Below are positions 9,101 to 18,429 of a stretch of DNA of 39,875 bases, piece after piece. Each line of letters starts with the position of its first letter. The first letter of the stretch is position 1. The translations under genes and the position numbers were made by a program. A model generated the notes under the pieces. It searched no databases, had not been told where the DNA came from, and saw only the letters and a list, made by a program, of their open reading frames with translations. This stretch comes from Methylobacter sp. (GTDB lineage: Bacteria; Pseudomonadota; Gammaproteobacteria; Methylococcales; Methylomonadaceae), in assembly GCA_004299305.1 (NCBI GenBank), contig SCPZ01000085.1, forward strand, positions 1 through 39,875. Reading direction: 5' to 3'.

Positions 9101-10481
9101 GTCGCATACCCGTCATGCCCAAAAAGTGCTGGATAAATCCCCGGAGCCTTCGGTTTATGCCGATGGTGGCGGTGCATACACACTCTCCCGATTGGCGATG
9201 TTCAAGCTCCAAGAGCTCTCGCAAACGGAGGCGGGGCAGCACCTAATTGCGGTGTCGTTAATGGAAGATAAGCTGGTAGGGGATTTATTGTCCCTTGCCC
9301 ACATTATTCCCAGTAATGAAGATTACGAGTCCTACCAGCGCCGTCGTACATTTGGCGAAGCGCTGCCGGTTGGGATGCGTGAAAATATTTTTTTCCCAGG
9401 TCCCAATACACCTACAGTCATGGCCCATCTCGATATGGATCGTGATATGCAGCCTGTGCATGAGCGGCACTTGGCCGCCGAACTCTGGCCGAAGAAAATT
9501 TGGCCGACCTATTCGCCGTCGCTACTCTACAGGACAGGCGCTAACGGTCATTTAATAGGGTCAAATCAGCTCGAATTATTAAGCTCGCCGGAACAGTTAC
9601 ATGTTTTATTGGGTAATTCGCTCTATGTCGTAGCGGTAGTCCGCAATGAGATGATTATGCTGCCTCACTTTTTGGAGCATTATCGGCGACTAGGCGTGCG
9701 GTGTTTTTTGATTGCGGATAATCTTTCTGATGACGGCACTCGAGAATATCTTCTTCAGCAGCCTGATGTGGGGATTTTTTCTACCGACACCGACTACAAG
9801 GATTCTCATTATGGCGTTGCTTGGCAACAGGCGTTGCTGGGTAACTTTTGTCTCAATAAGTGGGTGTTGCTCGCCGATGCAGACGAATTGCTGGTCTATC
9901 CTGATTGTGAGACTGTATCGCTACCTGAATTCATAGCTACTGTCGAACAAGAAGGGGCTGAGTGTGTCCGCACCGATATGGTCGACATGTATCCATTCGG
10001 TGATTTAGATGATGCGGATTTGACCGAGCATTCCCCTTTTGAAGTCGCGCAATGGTTTGATGCTGCACCCTTTGTAGAATGGCGATTGGGGAAGGGGCAG
10101 TTTTCAAATACCTTAAGTTTATTAAGTAGCTTGCGTCATCGCATCACCTCGTTAACAGAGCCGAATACCTTTACTGCACAAAAACATGGTTTGTTGCGAT
10201 ACAAACCGTGGATGCGTCTATCGCAAGGGATTCATGACTTAGCCGGGGGCAAAATTGCAATGCAGAATGCTTGGTTTGCACACTTCAAATACCACGCCGG
10301 CTTTAAACAGAAAGTGGAAGCCGAAATCCTGCGTGGTCAGCACTTTGATAATGCCAAGGAATATCGCCGATACGCAGAGATATTGGCCGAAAGTAAGGGA
10401 GGATTTGGCGACGAAAATCTGTCGGCATGTTACAAAAACTCGGCAAGTTTGTCTGCACTGACTGGTGTGCATAAAAAATAA
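6150..10481 (+). CDS. Giant two-module glycosyltransferase (GT31-like plus Glyco_tranf_2_4/GT92-like)
   Basis: This 1443-residue protein probably builds a surface or secreted glycan. It opens with a Lys/Thr-rich tail (1-38). Two related beta-rich repeats follow (about 52-150 and 173-265), each with an H-G-W core, an R-x-D-x-A-x-A-L-G-I stretch and a G-F-Q-L strand. A long, mostly helical region of unknown role spans about 280-850. The first catalytic module (about 858-1060) resembles family GT31: IRSTWV near the start, the metal-binding D943-D944-D945 in YKIDDDCYL, YADGGGAYTLSR, and E1039-D1040 in EDKLVG. The second module (about 1156-1400) has VAVVRNEMIMLPHFLEHYRR and D1243-A-D1245-E, as in the Glyco_tranf_2_4 and GT92 families. 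No signal peptide or membrane segment is seen. Sugar specificity is inferred only from the neighbouring galE. Confidence 0.88.
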   Translation: MKSTENNTKTPAKSAARKKTADNKKTSPKPVDTEVKKVAGLESPIWVRNPAGQILCGLKVDEAVWGSNEIRIHGWLVGALDEIALRINGKNVTATFSRMARPDVAQALGIKEHAAGFGFQLVASPPSVKTTDDKLSLYWSAGAELGEIALLEENMAESSTPSPRKAVLAEPKYHLDKIEGPYLHGWMAVGGLSVQKIAIKAGDRIIECEVLKKDRKDAAAALGIDAVDLGFQLAIPGYIWEEIPVDAPPHIQLLANGLPLANIAFTRKGIVEWIEKLVEMPQDRKKIGLADDGKEVALIKEVELTDDSEKQYLVLLALEHVRYGGLSKLLTPRTLGLMQEFATKMNLVEFLPVGDVDSKKMQPAESFSQLLHWKALSTLNERLSTADSPNAVFAAVVDVMHELDLPEEIKNHYLESIIPTLCRHDVFFRLRELIDLARWHHYDDIDSAWGLTIALPALVIDRKILHAVNVLGKLRKNLDHTWVNTECFHFSVKEVNRQLLAGQLETEQAEKFGRAVIAVVDSFRGEWFSRLHDRELIHAVVALLDAFDAYTDRFRIDLIEALIRNYGLVPEFWQIMVKTHPGFYNVELDRARVHWQRLHEVLESRQALHEQLDQLLRPLSYFRALENPETVIFLRELVMNGVPQHNGNLTYAGRALIEMLLEDTQEGVRIAAFPLAESNSLQACFPESSRYLLRTLRELTPHSRSAYYQAQSEAGRLIQQILLVSSDNDTLAEGLKALRCYSVILNNWSSQFLSVDLQVLIYELGRRVGLAKDSELHAIAGKISKTIAETKPDWFLPAPVQAALARLNRYAGDDVMIRAFLADMQQLITRKFGDTHDFLFELPKVQALTSSGTGFPSDTLVVIYSCRKYLDTRIAAIRSTWVQDLKDRNIPYLILVGDGEDTIDGDVLELNVSDTYEDLPKKTLKLFDWVLNNTAFQYVYKIDDDCYLEVPRFFDTLTYRKHFYYGRVIQRGIGSMDRAWHQLKSHTRHAQKVLDKSPEPSVYADGGGAYTLSRLAMFKLQELSQTEAGQHLIAVSLMEDKLVGDLLSLAHIIPSNEDYESYQRRRTFGEALPVGMRENIFFPGPNTPTVMAHLDMDRDMQPVHERHLAAELWPKKIWPTYSPSLLYRTGANGHLIGSNQLELLSSPEQLHVLLGNSLYVVAVVRNEMIMLPHFLEHYRRLGVRCFLIADNLSDDGTREYLLQQPDVGIFSTDTDYKDSHYGVAWQQALLGNFCLNKWVLLADADELLVYPDCETVSLPEFIATVEQEGAECVRTDMVDMYPFGDLDDADLTEHSPFEVAQWFDAAPFVEWRLGKGQFSNTLSLLSSLRHRITSLTEPNTFTAQKHGLLRYKPWMRLSQGIHDLAGGKIAMQNAWFAHFKYHAGFKQKVEAEILRGQHFDNAKEYRRYAEILAESKGGFGDENLSACYKNSASLSALTGVHKK

Positions 10482-10782
10482 TTGGCTTTAGATACTCGAA
10501 AAATAAACCGCCGCAGATTCTTTGGCTTCATTCAGGGTAGATTCGCTGATTTGATAATCACTGAATCTGTGGCGACTTCATAATCTTTGATCAGCTCCTT
10601 TCATGAGCCATATTCTCACTCTATGCACAACTGCGGTCTTTATAACTCGCTTTATGGCGGAATGACGTAAGCGTGTTTGTCTAATTTGGTTTGATGGTTT
10701 TTTGATTTGCAAGTAAATCATCACGTTCTTTTATGGTATTCTAGTCGGCTAGCTTTTTTTTGATAAATTCTCATATCACTTT
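10482..10782. other. Gene-free leader region before the trp genes
   Basis: An imperfect inverted repeat pairs CGCCGCAGATTC (10509-10520) with GAATCTGTGGCG (10563-10574), 11 of 12 matching. A short CTAG-TCGG-CTAG hairpin followed by eight T residues (10741-10761) lies just before trpF and could be a weak terminator or attenuator. No leader peptide with tandem Trp codons was found. The promoter was not fixed with confidence. Confidence 0.45.
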
Positions 10783-11415
10783 ATGCGAACTCGCGTTAAA
10801 ATTTGCGGCTTTACCCGTGTTGAAGATGCTGTTTGTGCCGCCCAGTTAGGCGTGGATGCAATCGGTCTGGTGTTTTATCCGCCCAGTCCGAGAAATGTTG
10901 ATATTGAACAAGCGGTTAAAATTGTTAGTGCCTTGCCTGCGTTTGTTTCGATCGTTGCTTTGTTTGTTGACGAACAGGAGTCGCGAATACGCGAGGTTCT
11001 GGAACAGGTGCCGATCGATTGTCTTCAGTTTCACGGCGATGAACCGGGTGAAGATTGCAGGCTTTACAGCAAACGCTATATGAAAGCGGTGAGAATGCAG
11101 GATGGTATCGATATTGCCGACTTGGCTCTGCAATATCATGATGCGGCAGGATTATTGTTGGATGCTTATCATCCGGGAGCAAAAGGCGGTACGGGCAGTC
11201 GATTTGACTGGGATTTGATTCCTGAACAGTGTGCCTTGCCTATCATATTGGCAGGTGGCTTGGATCAAGGTAACGCCAGACAGGCAGTGCAGACAGTAAG
11301 ACCTTATGCGTTGGATGTCAGCAGCGGTGTAGAAGCGGAAAAAGGGGTAAAGGATGCGCTAAAAATGGCGGCATTCATACGTGAAGTTAATGAGGGTGAC
11401 AGAATAATAATATGA
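10783..11415 (+). CDS. trpF: Phosphoribosylanthranilate isomerase
   Basis: It catalyses the Amadori rearrangement of N-(5-phosphoribosyl)anthranilate to CdRP, the third step of tryptophan synthesis. The 210-residue single-domain TIM barrel has the catalytic C8 in VKICGFTR and the catalytic D127 in LLLDAYHPG. The phosphate-binding loop GGTGSRFDW and a second one, ILAGGL, are also present. It is a free-standing TrpF, not fused to TrpC as in enteric bacteria. Its stop codon overlaps the trpB start by four bases (ATGA), so translational coupling is likely. The start lacks a strong Shine-Dalgarno site. Confidence 0.97.
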   Translation: MRTRVKICGFTRVEDAVCAAQLGVDAIGLVFYPPSPRNVDIEQAVKIVSALPAFVSIVALFVDEQESRIREVLEQVPIDCLQFHGDEPGEDCRLYSKRYMKAVRMQDGIDIADLALQYHDAAGLLLDAYHPGAKGGTGSRFDWDLIPEQCALPIILAGGLDQGNARQAVQTVRPYALDVSSGVEAEKGVKDALKMAAFIREVNEGDRIII

Positions 11416-12614
11416 CAGAAAAATATAATATGCCCGATGAGCGGGGACACTTTGGCCCTTACGGCGGAATGTTCGTCGCAGAAACATTAATGCTGCCGAT
11501 TCAGGAATTGAATGCGGCTTATCAGCAGTACCTAGATGACCCGGATTTTATCGCGGAATTGGATGCCGATTTAAAGCACTACGTAGGGAGGCCTTCGCCT
11601 TTATATCATGCCGAGCGCTGGAGTCGTACACTTGGCGGTGCGCAGATTTATTTAAAACGCGAAGATCTTAATCATACCGGCGCACATAAAATAAATAACA
11701 CGATCGGCCAGGCCTTACTGGCCAAGCGCATGGGCAAGACGCGTATTATCGCTGAAACCGGAGCAGGGCAGCATGGTGTGGCGACCGCGACGGTTGCAGC
11801 ACGGCTGGGACTGGAATGCGTGGTTTACATGGGCGCTGTTGACGTTGCCCGTCAGTCTTTAAATGTATATCGGATGAAGTTGTTGGGCGCGAAAGTTGTC
11901 GCCGTTGAATCCGGTTCCAAAACCTTAAAAGATGCGTTGAATGAAGCACTCAGAGATTGGGTGACCAATGTTGATAATACTTTTTACATTATCGGTACGG
12001 TTGCAGGCCCCCATCCTTATCCGGCGATGGTCAGGGATTTTCAAGCCATTATAGGTCGTGAAGCAAGACAGCAATGCCTGGATCAAGCCGGACGCTTGCC
12101 GGATGCGCTGGTTGCCTGTGTTGGTGGCGGATCGAATGCAATTGGCTTGTTTTATCCTTTTATTGACGACCGTTCGGTAAGAATGATTGGTGTTGAAGCG
12201 GCCGGAGACGGTATTGAAACAGGGCGTCATTCTGCGCCGTTGTGTGCAGGCCGTCCCGGCGTATTGCACGGCAACCGGACTTACCTGATGGAAGATGATG
12301 ACGGTGAAATCATCGAGACGCACTCCATTTCAGCCGGTTTGGATTATCCGGGCGTAGGGCCTGAACATGCTTGGTTGAAAGATACCGGCAGGGCTCAATA
12401 TGTCAATATTACCGACAATGAGGCCTTGGAAGGTTTCCATTCATTGACCCGGATGGAAGGCATTATTCCGGCATTGGAATCGAGTCATGCTATGGCTTAC
12501 ACGATGAAACTCGCACCAATCATGAGCAAAGACGAAATTATCATTGTTTGCCTGTCCGGTCGCGGCGACAAAGACATGCAAACGATGGCGCAACGCGAGG
12601 GGATAGAATTGTGA
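11412..12614 (+). CDS. trpB: Tryptophan synthase beta subunit
   Basis: This PLP enzyme joins indole and serine to make tryptophan, in an alpha2-beta2 complex with TrpA. The 400-residue protein has the PLP-binding K93 in HTGAHKINN, the catalytic E115 in AETGAGQHG, and the phosphate cradle [10 protein letters not shown]. The C-terminal SGRGDKDM stretch, with the Ser near the PLP ring nitrogen, is intact. The length matches the canonical TrpB1 type. It overlaps trpF by four bases upstream and trpA by four bases downstream, so the three genes form a tightly coupled unit. Confidence 0.98.
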   Translation: MTEKYNMPDERGHFGPYGGMFVAETLMLPIQELNAAYQQYLDDPDFIAELDADLKHYVGRPSPLYHAERWSRTLGGAQIYLKREDLNHTGAHKINNTIGQALLAKRMGKTRIIAETGAGQHGVATATVAARLGLECVVYMGAVDVARQSLNVYRMKLLGAKVVAVESGSKTLKDALNEALRDWVTNVDNTFYIIGTVAGPHPYPAMVRDFQAIIGREARQQCLDQAGRLPDALVACVGGGSNAIGLFYPFIDDRSVRMIGVEAAGDGIETGRHSAPLCAGRPGVLHGNRTYLMEDDDGEIIETHSISAGLDYPGVGPEHAWLKDTGRAQYVNITDNEALEGFHSLTRMEGIIPALESSHAMAYTMKLAPIMSKDEIIIVCLSGRGDKDMQTMAQREGIEL

Positions 12615-13414
12615 GTCGATTAGCTGCTACATTTGAAGCGTTATCCAAATCAGGCCGTAAGGCATTAGTTCCTTTTATTACCGCAGGCGATCCGAGGCCG
12701 GATTTCACTTTGCCTATGATGCACGCTATGGTTGAGGCCGGTGTTGATGTGATCGAATTAGGCATACCGTTTTCCGATCCGATGGCGGACGGGCCGGTTA
12801 TCCAGCGGGCCAGTGAGCGTGCTTTAGAGCATAAAATGAGTTTAAGGCGCACCTTGGCTATTGCGACAGAATTTCGAAAAACCAATCAACATACGCCGGT
12901 GGTGCTGATGGGTTACGTGAACCCGATTGAAGCCATGGGTTACGAAGATTTTGCCAATGCTGCACAACGTGCCGATATTGATGGTGTTTTAACTGTCGAT
13001 TTGCCGCCGGAAGAGGCGGATGAATGCGTTGCCTTATTAAAGGCGAGGGATATTGACCCGATTTTCCTGTTGGCGCCCAATAGCACCGATGAACGTATTA
13101 AAAAGATGGATGCCGCCGGCAGCGGTTATCTTTATTACGTTTCGCTGAAAGGTGTAACCGGCGCCGGTCACTTGGATGTTGCAGATGTTGAAAGCAAACT
13201 CAATCAAATCAGGGCTAATACGCGTTTGCCCGTGGCTATCGGTTTTGGTGTCAAAGACGCCCAAACAGCAAAAACGGTTGCAAGTTTGGGTGATGGTGTG
13301 GTCATTGGTAGCGCCCTGATCAGTAAAATTGAAGCCAATCTGGATGATCTGGAACGCGCTAAAAAAGAAATCGTCGAGTTATTGGTCGCCATGCGCCAGG
13401 CAATGGATAACTAG
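12611..13414 (+). CDS. trpA: Tryptophan synthase alpha subunit
   Basis: It cleaves indole-3-glycerol phosphate to indole and glyceraldehyde-3-phosphate and passes indole to TrpB through a tunnel. The GTG at 12611 is taken as start. It overlaps the trpB stop (GTGA) and gives 267 residues, the usual length. The longer frame starting at 12548 would run deep inside trpB. The catalytic E49 and D60 in [16 protein letters not shown] carry the same numbers as in the Salmonella enzyme, which supports the start. The phosphate site GFGVKDAQ is present. Confidence 0.96.
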   Translation: MSRLAATFEALSKSGRKALVPFITAGDPRPDFTLPMMHAMVEAGVDVIELGIPFSDPMADGPVIQRASERALEHKMSLRRTLAIATEFRKTNQHTPVVLMGYVNPIEAMGYEDFANAAQRADIDGVLTVDLPPEEADECVALLKARDIDPIFLLAPNSTDERIKKMDAAGSGYLYYVSLKGVTGAGHLDVADVESKLNQIRANTRLPVAIGFGVKDAQTAKTVASLGDGVVIGSALISKIEANLDDLERAKKEIVELLVAMRQAMDN

Positions 13415-13480
13415 AGAATAGGTAAGATGGGCCGACGCAAGGAAGCTCATCAAACAACAGCAATACGATGGGGCATATGA

Positions 13481-14443
13481 ATGAGTTGGTTTGAGAAGTT
13501 AATCCCTTCAACAATTAGAACGGAAGGGTCGAATAAAAAAGGCGCTGTGCCGGAAGGATTGTGGAATAAGTGCCCTAGCTGCAATGCGATTCTTTACAAT
13601 ACGGAATTGGAAAGAAATTTCAGTGTTTGCCCAAAATGTGAGCATCATCTGCGCATTTCGGCCAGAACTCGATTGAATATGTTTTTGGACGAGGGCAGTC
13701 ATGAAGAGATCGGCAAAAATGTTAAACCTATCGATCCGTTAAAATTCAAAGACAGTAAAAAATATAAAGACCGGATTTCTCAGGCGCAAAAACAGACCAA
13801 AGAAAATGATGCCTTGGTGGTGATGAAAGGCCAGTTAAAAGGCAGGGATATTGTGGTTGCCGCTTTTGATTTCGGCTTTATGGGCGGGTCTATGGGTTCT
13901 GTAGTCGGCGAAAAGTTTGTTCGCGGCGTTAACAAGAGCCTGGAACTGGGGGTGCCATTCCTTGTGTTTACCGCCAGCGGCGGGGCGCGTATGCAGGAAT
14001 CGCTGTTTTCGTTGTTCCAGATGGCGAAAACCAGTGCTGCATTAACCAAGTTGTCCGATGCGGGTCTCCCGTATATTTCGTTTATGACCGACCCGACTAT
14101 GGGCGGCGTTTCAGCCAGTTTGGCTATGCTGGGCGACATTAATGTTGCCGAACCGAATGCATTGATCGGTTTTGCGGGCCCTCGTGTAATCGAACAAACC
14201 GTCCGCGAAAAGCTGCCTGAAGGCTTTCAGCGTAGCGAGTTTTTACAGGAACATGGCGCTATCGATATGATTATCGACAGGCGCGAAATGCGCGACAAGA
14301 TAGCTGGAGTTTTGGCTATGCTGATGGCGGGTAGAGACCAAATCCCCCTTAGTTCCCCTTTATTAAAGGGTGAAGTCGAAGGTGCAGGAGAATTTGACGT
14401 TGAAGTGGATGATGTCCCGCATCAACCGGATCAGGAAGACTGA
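13481..14443 (+). CDS. accD: Acetyl-CoA carboxylase carboxyltransferase beta subunit
   Basis: With AccA it moves the carboxyl group from carboxybiotin to acetyl-CoA, the first step of fatty-acid synthesis. The 320-residue protein has an N-terminal four-Cys zinc site (C31, C34, C50, C53). The crotonase-type carboxyltransferase core follows, with [12 protein letters not shown] and [16 protein letters not shown]. The C-terminus is unusual: after the normal family end it carries about 25 further residues beginning [14 protein letters not shown]. These are encoded by DNA containing the hairpin CCCTTTATTAAAGGG (14356-14370), which looks like an intruding repeat. The extension is acidic and probably disordered. 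The gene follows trpA by 66 bases, an order common in gammaproteobacteria. Confidence 0.96.
   Translation: MSWFEKLIPSTIRTEGSNKKGAVPEGLWNKCPSCNAILYNTELERNFSVCPKCEHHLRISARTRLNMFLDEGSHEEIGKNVKPIDPLKFKDSKKYKDRISQAQKQTKENDALVVMKGQLKGRDIVVAAFDFGFMGGSMGSVVGEKFVRGVNKSLELGVPFLVFTASGGARMQESLFSLFQMAKTSAALTKLSDAGLPYISFMTDPTMGGVSASLAMLGDINVAEPNALIGFAGPRVIEQTVREKLPEGFQRSEFLQEHGAIDMIIDRREMRDKIAGVLAMLMAGRDQIPLSSPLLKGEVEGAGEFDVEVDDVPHQPDQED
14356..14370. repeat. Hairpin repeat inside the accD 3' end
   Basis: The inverted repeat CCCTTT-ATT-AAAGGG, preceded by AATCCCCCTTAGTTCC, lies within the coding sequence. This resembles a common intergenic palindrome of bacterial genomes and is read in frame here, lengthening AccD. 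Confidence 0.5.
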
Positions 14444-14458
14444 TTTTAATATCGGTTA

Positions 14459-15730
14459 ATGATACATTTTGATTCGCTACAGGATTGGTTGACGTGGCAG
14501 GAAAGTTCACATCCTTTAGTCATTGATTTGGGTTTGGAGCGGGCGGCACAGGTTTTTGCTGCACTTAACCCCGATTATGTCAAGCCCCCGACCATTACTG
14601 TCGCCGGAACTAACGGCAAGGGCTCATCGATTGCTTATCTTGAGGCTATTTACACGGCGCAGGGCTACCGGGTAGGGGCTTATACGTCGCCGCATATCCT
14701 GAAATATAATGAAAGAATAAAAATAGACGGCAAACCGGTGTCGGATGAGCAAATTTGCGAGGCATTTGCAAGAATAGAAGCGGTGCGGGGCAATACCTCA
14801 CTAAGCTATTTTGAATTTGGTACGTTGGCGGCATTGGACATATTTCATCATGTCGGGGTCGATGTTCAATTGCTTGAAGTGGGCTTGGGCGGTCGCCTGG
14901 ACGCCGTTAATATTGTCGATCCCGATGTGGCATTAATCACCAGCATCAGCATCGATCATGTTGAGTGGCTGGGCGGTACGCGGGAAGCCATAGGAAGAGA
15001 AAAGGCCGGTATTTTCCGGGCGGCAATCCCTGCAATCATAGGCGACCCGGAGCCCCCCGAATCATTGATACAGAGCGCCATTGAGCAACATGCTTTGCTG
15101 TATTGCATCGGTAAAGATTTTGCTTATAAAAAGCAGGCAACAGGATGGAATTGGTTTTCCGCCGACCAACAAATGTTACAATTGCCGGAGCCGGGCTTAA
15201 AAGGGGAGCATCAGTATCGCAATGCATCGGCGGTTATTTTAGCGGTGACTAAGATGGCCGAACTCTTGCCGGTAAGCGAAGCATCGATCAGGCAAGGGCT
15301 GGCTTATGTTCATTTGGCCGGTCGGTTTCAGTTGATTGATGGCGAAATTCCCGTGCTGTTGGATGTAGGACACAATCCCCAAGCAGTCAGAACATTGGCT
15401 GATTACGTGACGGCTGTTTTTCCCGGCAGACGCATTCATGCAGTTTTTTCAATGATGAAAGATAAGGACATCGCCGGTGTTCTTGAAATTATGGATCATG
15501 TGGTTTACGACTGGTTTTTTGCACCTTTGGCAAATCCCAGGGCGGCATCGGAAGCGGTTATGCGGGAGATTTTTTCACAAAGCTCAGTGTCCAGGGTTTC
15601 TTTTGGTTTTGCCGATTTTACTGAAGCATTTGCAGCTGCAAAAAAACAGTCGCGCAAAGGCGATTTGTTATTGGTTTTTGGATCTTTTTTTTTGGTATCT
15701 GAGTGCTTGGTTGAATTTGAGAATAAGTGA
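14459..15730 (+). CDS. folC: Bifunctional dihydrofolate synthase / folylpolyglutamate synthase
   Basis: It adds glutamate to dihydropteroate and then extends folates with further glutamates, using ATP. The 423-residue Mur-ligase-family protein has the P-loop AGTNGKGSS at about 49-57. The Y-T-S-P-H loop, the EVGLGGRLDAVNIV stretch (metal and folate site) and the C-terminal domain with LLDVGHNPQA are all present. Length is normal. It follows accD closely and is followed nine bases later by the SPOR-domain gene, the same order as in many gammaproteobacteria. Confidence 0.96.
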   Translation: MIHFDSLQDWLTWQESSHPLVIDLGLERAAQVFAALNPDYVKPPTITVAGTNGKGSSIAYLEAIYTAQGYRVGAYTSPHILKYNERIKIDGKPVSDEQICEAFARIEAVRGNTSLSYFEFGTLAALDIFHHVGVDVQLLEVGLGGRLDAVNIVDPDVALITSISIDHVEWLGGTREAIGREKAGIFRAAIPAIIGDPEPPESLIQSAIEQHALLYCIGKDFAYKKQATGWNWFSADQQMLQLPEPGLKGEHQYRNASAVILAVTKMAELLPVSEASIRQGLAYVHLAGRFQLIDGEIPVLLDVGHNPQAVRTLADYVTAVFPGRRIHAVFSMMKDKDIAGVLEIMDHVVYDWFFAPLANPRAASEAVMREIFSQSSVSRVSFGFADFTEAFAAAKKQSRKGDLLLVFGSFFLVSECLVEFENK

Positions 15731-15739
15731 GTAGACGAA

Positions 15740-16723
15740 ATGGATCATGAATTAAAACAACGTTTGATTGGCGCCGTCGTCGTTACGGCCCTATGTGCTA
15801 TTTTTATCCCCATGTTGTTCGATGATCCTGTCGAAAATAGTGGTCAGGTAGTCAGTGAACTGAGCATTCCCGCTCCAGTTGATCAAGGCGCGGAGTTGGC
15901 CGGTAAAGTGCCGGGCAGCGCCGATCAGGTTTTAAAGTTGCCGGAACCGGAGCCTTTGTCTACCGAAGCAGCCGGGGATACGCTTGAGAGTACCGGGGCA
16001 GCAGAAGAAATTATCGAAGAACCTGAAGCTAACCAGTCGAAACAGGGGCATTCCGGGGAGTCTTTGTATGCCGAGTCCGAAGGTTATACCCGAGAGGATA
16101 CCAATGCAGAAGAGCCCATCGACGAACCTGAAGAAAATCAGCCAAAGCCGCGTCCCAAAAAGGTTATCCCAGAGCAATCCTTCGACTCCGTTCAGAGCAA
16201 ACCTTTATCGGCAGACGCGACAGGTGGCGCCCGAACCAAAGTACAGGCCAGGGACGAGGCTATAGCTAAAGAATCCGCAAAGATTAAAAAAGTTGTAGAG
16301 ACGGTAAAAACCGCGCCGGTTAGAAAGCTTGAAAATGAACCGCCAATAACTGCTGCAACTAAACTAAGTACTTTAGACGATGCCGAGCAGTCGCGGCAAA
16401 TAACGCCTAAACAGCCTAGTTCCGCAAAGAGTCTGGCCGCTGCTGTAGCGGAAGCAAAAAAACCGACAGTCGCACCGAAAGCGAGTCCAAAATTGGTGCG
16501 GTGGTATATTCAATTAGGCAGCTTTAGTAAAAAAGAAAATGCGATGTCTCTTTGGGATAGCTTACACGAGCAAGGTTTGCCTGCTTCGCTGGATACCGTG
16601 CAAACAGATAAAGGCATCTCATATCGGCTTCGAGTTGGCCCGGAGCTCGATGGAAAAAAAGCGGCCGCAATGAAGTCAAGACTGGATAAACAGAACATCA
16701 AAGCAATTTTGATTTCTGAGTAA
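15740..16723 (+). CDS. dedD: DedD-like SPOR-domain cell-division protein
   Basis: It is a bitopic inner-membrane protein expected to bind denuded peptidoglycan at the septum. A single membrane segment (about 9-27) follows a short cytoplasmic start. Residues 30-245 form a long low-complexity, Pro/Glu/Lys-rich periplasmic linker. The SPOR domain occupies about 250-327, with WYIQLGSFSKKENA and YRLRVGPELDGKKAA. At 327 residues it is longer than E. coli DedD because of the linker. The symbol rests on the SPOR architecture and on its place between folC and purF. cvpA, which usually comes next, is absent. Confidence 0.88.
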   Translation: MDHELKQRLIGAVVVTALCAIFIPMLFDDPVENSGQVVSELSIPAPVDQGAELAGKVPGSADQVLKLPEPEPLSTEAAGDTLESTGAAEEIIEEPEANQSKQGHSGESLYAESEGYTREDTNAEEPIDEPEENQPKPRPKKVIPEQSFDSVQSKPLSADATGGARTKVQARDEAIAKESAKIKKVVETVKTAPVRKLENEPPITAATKLSTLDDAEQSRQITPKQPSSAKSLAAAVAEAKKPTVAPKASPKLVRWYIQLGSFSKKENAMSLWDSLHEQGLPASLDTVQTDKGISYRLRVGPELDGKKAAAMKSRLDKQNIKAILISE

Positions 16724-16739
16724 TACGTAGAATAAAACC

Positions 16740-16838
16740 ATTCAGCCACAGAGCATACAGATTAAACGGATTGTCCCTGTTCCCATATCATGTGGGAACG
16801 ACAGAACCTGTTTAAGCCGTGTCAGTTTGTGGCTGAAT
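16740..16838. repeat. Short element with 11-bp terminal inverted repeats
   Basis: The ends ATTCAGCCACA (16740-16750) and TGTGGCTGAAT (16828-16838) are exact complements. Between them lies a hairpin at 16779-16799 (GTTCCCATAT, C, ATGTGGGAAC) with one G-T pair. The 99-bp unit resembles a MITE or an REP-type palindrome. It occupies the dedD-purF gap where cvpA is usually found. No flanking target-site duplication was made out. Confidence 0.6.
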
Positions 16839-16898
16839 AATCAAAGTCAGCATCAGCTGAGTAAATTACAATTTCTTTCCGAATCAGGTTAAAAAATA

Positions 16899-18407
16899 AT
16901 GTGTGGTATTGCTGGTATCGTTTCACATCAGGCTGTTAATCAGGATTTATATGATGCCCTGACAGTTTTACAACATAGGGGGCAGGATGCCGCAGGTATT
17001 GTGACTTGTGAGGCTGGGCGCCTACATTTACGCAAGGAAAACGGTTTGACCCGCGATGTTTTTACCAATGCGCAAATGTTGCGATTGAAAGGCAATATGG
17101 GTATTGCTCATGTCCGTTACCCAACTGCAGGATGCACCAGTTCGGCAGAAGCGCAACCGTTCTATGTAAACTCCCCATTCGGCTTGACGCTTGCACATAA
17201 CGGCAATTTGACTAATACCGAAGAGCTAAAAAAGGCCCTGTTCGTCGAAGATCAACGGCATATCAATACCGATTCCGACTCTGAAGTTTTGTTGAATGCC
17301 TTTGCCCACGAATTGCAAAGTTTAGGTAAATTGCAGTTAAGTGTTGATGACGTTTTTCAGGCGGTCTCCGGCGTGCATCGCCGCTGTCGCGGGGCTTATG
17401 CTGTGGTGATTATGATTGCAGGATTCGGAATTTTAGGTTTCAGGGATCCTCATGGCATCCGGCCTATCGTGTTTGGCGAAAGAAAGAGCGAACAAGGTTC
17501 GGAGTTCATGATTGCATCCGAAAGCGTCGCATTGGATGTGCTTGGTTTTGAGCTTATCAGGGACATAGCGCCGGGCGAAGCGGTATTTATTGAAGAGTCG
17601 GGGGCATTGCATACTAAACAGTGTGCCGAGAGCGTAGATCATTGCCCGTGTATTTTTGAGTATGTTTATTTTGCCCGCCCTGATTCAATTATCGACCGTA
17701 TTTCGGTCTACAAGGCTCGTCTGCGTATGGGCGAAAAGTTAGCTAAAAAAGTGCAGAGAGACTGGCCCAATCATGACATTGATGTGGTTATTCCTATCCC
17801 TGATACCAGCCGAACAGCGGCTTTGCAGATGGCGAACATTCTTGGCGTAAAGTACCGTGAAGGCTTTATCAAAAACCGCTATATCGGCCGGACCTTTATC
17901 ATGCCGGGCCAGAAAATGAGGGAGAAATCGGTCAAGCAAAAGTTAAACGCGATCAGTCTCGAGTTTGAAGGCAAGAATGTATTATTGGTTGATGATTCTA
18001 TCGTCAGAGGCACAACCTCCGAGCAGATTATCCAGATGGCCAGGGATGCTGGCGCCAAAAAAGTGTATTTTGCCTCAGCGGCGCCGCCGGTTCGTTATCC
18101 CAATGTTTACGGTATTGATATGCCGGCCGCTAATGAATTGATCGCTCATGATCGTACTGAAGACGAGGTCTGTATTGCAATAGGCGCAGACCGGGTTATT
18201 TACCAGGACCTAAACGACCTGATTGACGCGGTTCGTAAGGGTAATCAAGACATCGAACACTTCGATACCTCCTGCTTTAGCAAAGAATACATCACCGGCG
18301 ATATTGACGACGCGTATTTGGAGCGCACCGAGGCTTTGCGCAATGATAATGCACAAGCGGCAAGAAATTCGGAGAATTTCATTATCGAAATGCAAAATGG
18401 TGATTAG
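16899..18407 (+). CDS. purF: Amidophosphoribosyltransferase
   Basis: It catalyses the first committed step of purine synthesis, PRPP plus glutamine to phosphoribosylamine. The 502-residue length is typical of the E. coli type. The nucleophile is C2, directly after the initiator Met ([10 protein letters not shown]), so there is no propeptide as in Bacillus. The glutaminase domain covers about 1-235, with HNGNLTN and DSEVLL. The phosphoribosyltransferase domain has the PRPP loop [13 protein letters not shown]. The four-Cys iron-sulfur set of the Bacillus type is not evident. Feedback inhibition by purine nucleotides is expected from the family. Confidence 0.97.
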   Translation: MCGIAGIVSHQAVNQDLYDALTVLQHRGQDAAGIVTCEAGRLHLRKENGLTRDVFTNAQMLRLKGNMGIAHVRYPTAGCTSSAEAQPFYVNSPFGLTLAHNGNLTNTEELKKALFVEDQRHINTDSDSEVLLNAFAHELQSLGKLQLSVDDVFQAVSGVHRRCRGAYAVVIMIAGFGILGFRDPHGIRPIVFGERKSEQGSEFMIASESVALDVLGFELIRDIAPGEAVFIEESGALHTKQCAESVDHCPCIFEYVYFARPDSIIDRISVYKARLRMGEKLAKKVQRDWPNHDIDVVIPIPDTSRTAALQMANILGVKYREGFIKNRYIGRTFIMPGQKMREKSVKQKLNAISLEFEGKNVLLVDDSIVRGTTSEQIIQMARDAGAKKVYFASAAPPVRYPNVYGIDMPAANELIAHDRTEDEVCIAIGADRVIYQDLNDLIDAVRKGNQDIEHFDTSCFSKEYITGDIDDAYLERTEALRNDNAQAARNSENFIIEMQNGD

Positions 18408-18413
18408 GAGTGA

Positions 18414-18429
18414 GTCGCTCTTAAGCGAC
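18414..18429 (+). terminator. Possible weak terminator hairpin after purF
   Basis: GTCGCT (18414-18419) and AGCGAC (18424-18429) form a six-bp stem with a four-base loop, seven bases past the purF stop. It is followed by AATATTTG instead of a clean T-tract, so intrinsic termination is uncertain. Confidence 0.3.

Noticed and set aside
10488-10582. Short minus-strand frame encoding a peptide ending AKESAAVYFSSI
   Set aside because: It looks protein-like for about 30 codons but is interrupted by an in-frame stop and overlaps an inverted repeat; too short to support as a gene remnant.
12548-12610. Upstream start for trpA
   Set aside because: It lies inside trpB; the GTG at 12611 gives the normal length and the E49/D60 numbering.
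16740-16838. The TIR element considered as a full insertion sequence
   Set aside because: At 99 bp it has no transposase and no visible target-site duplication; kept only as a short repeat.
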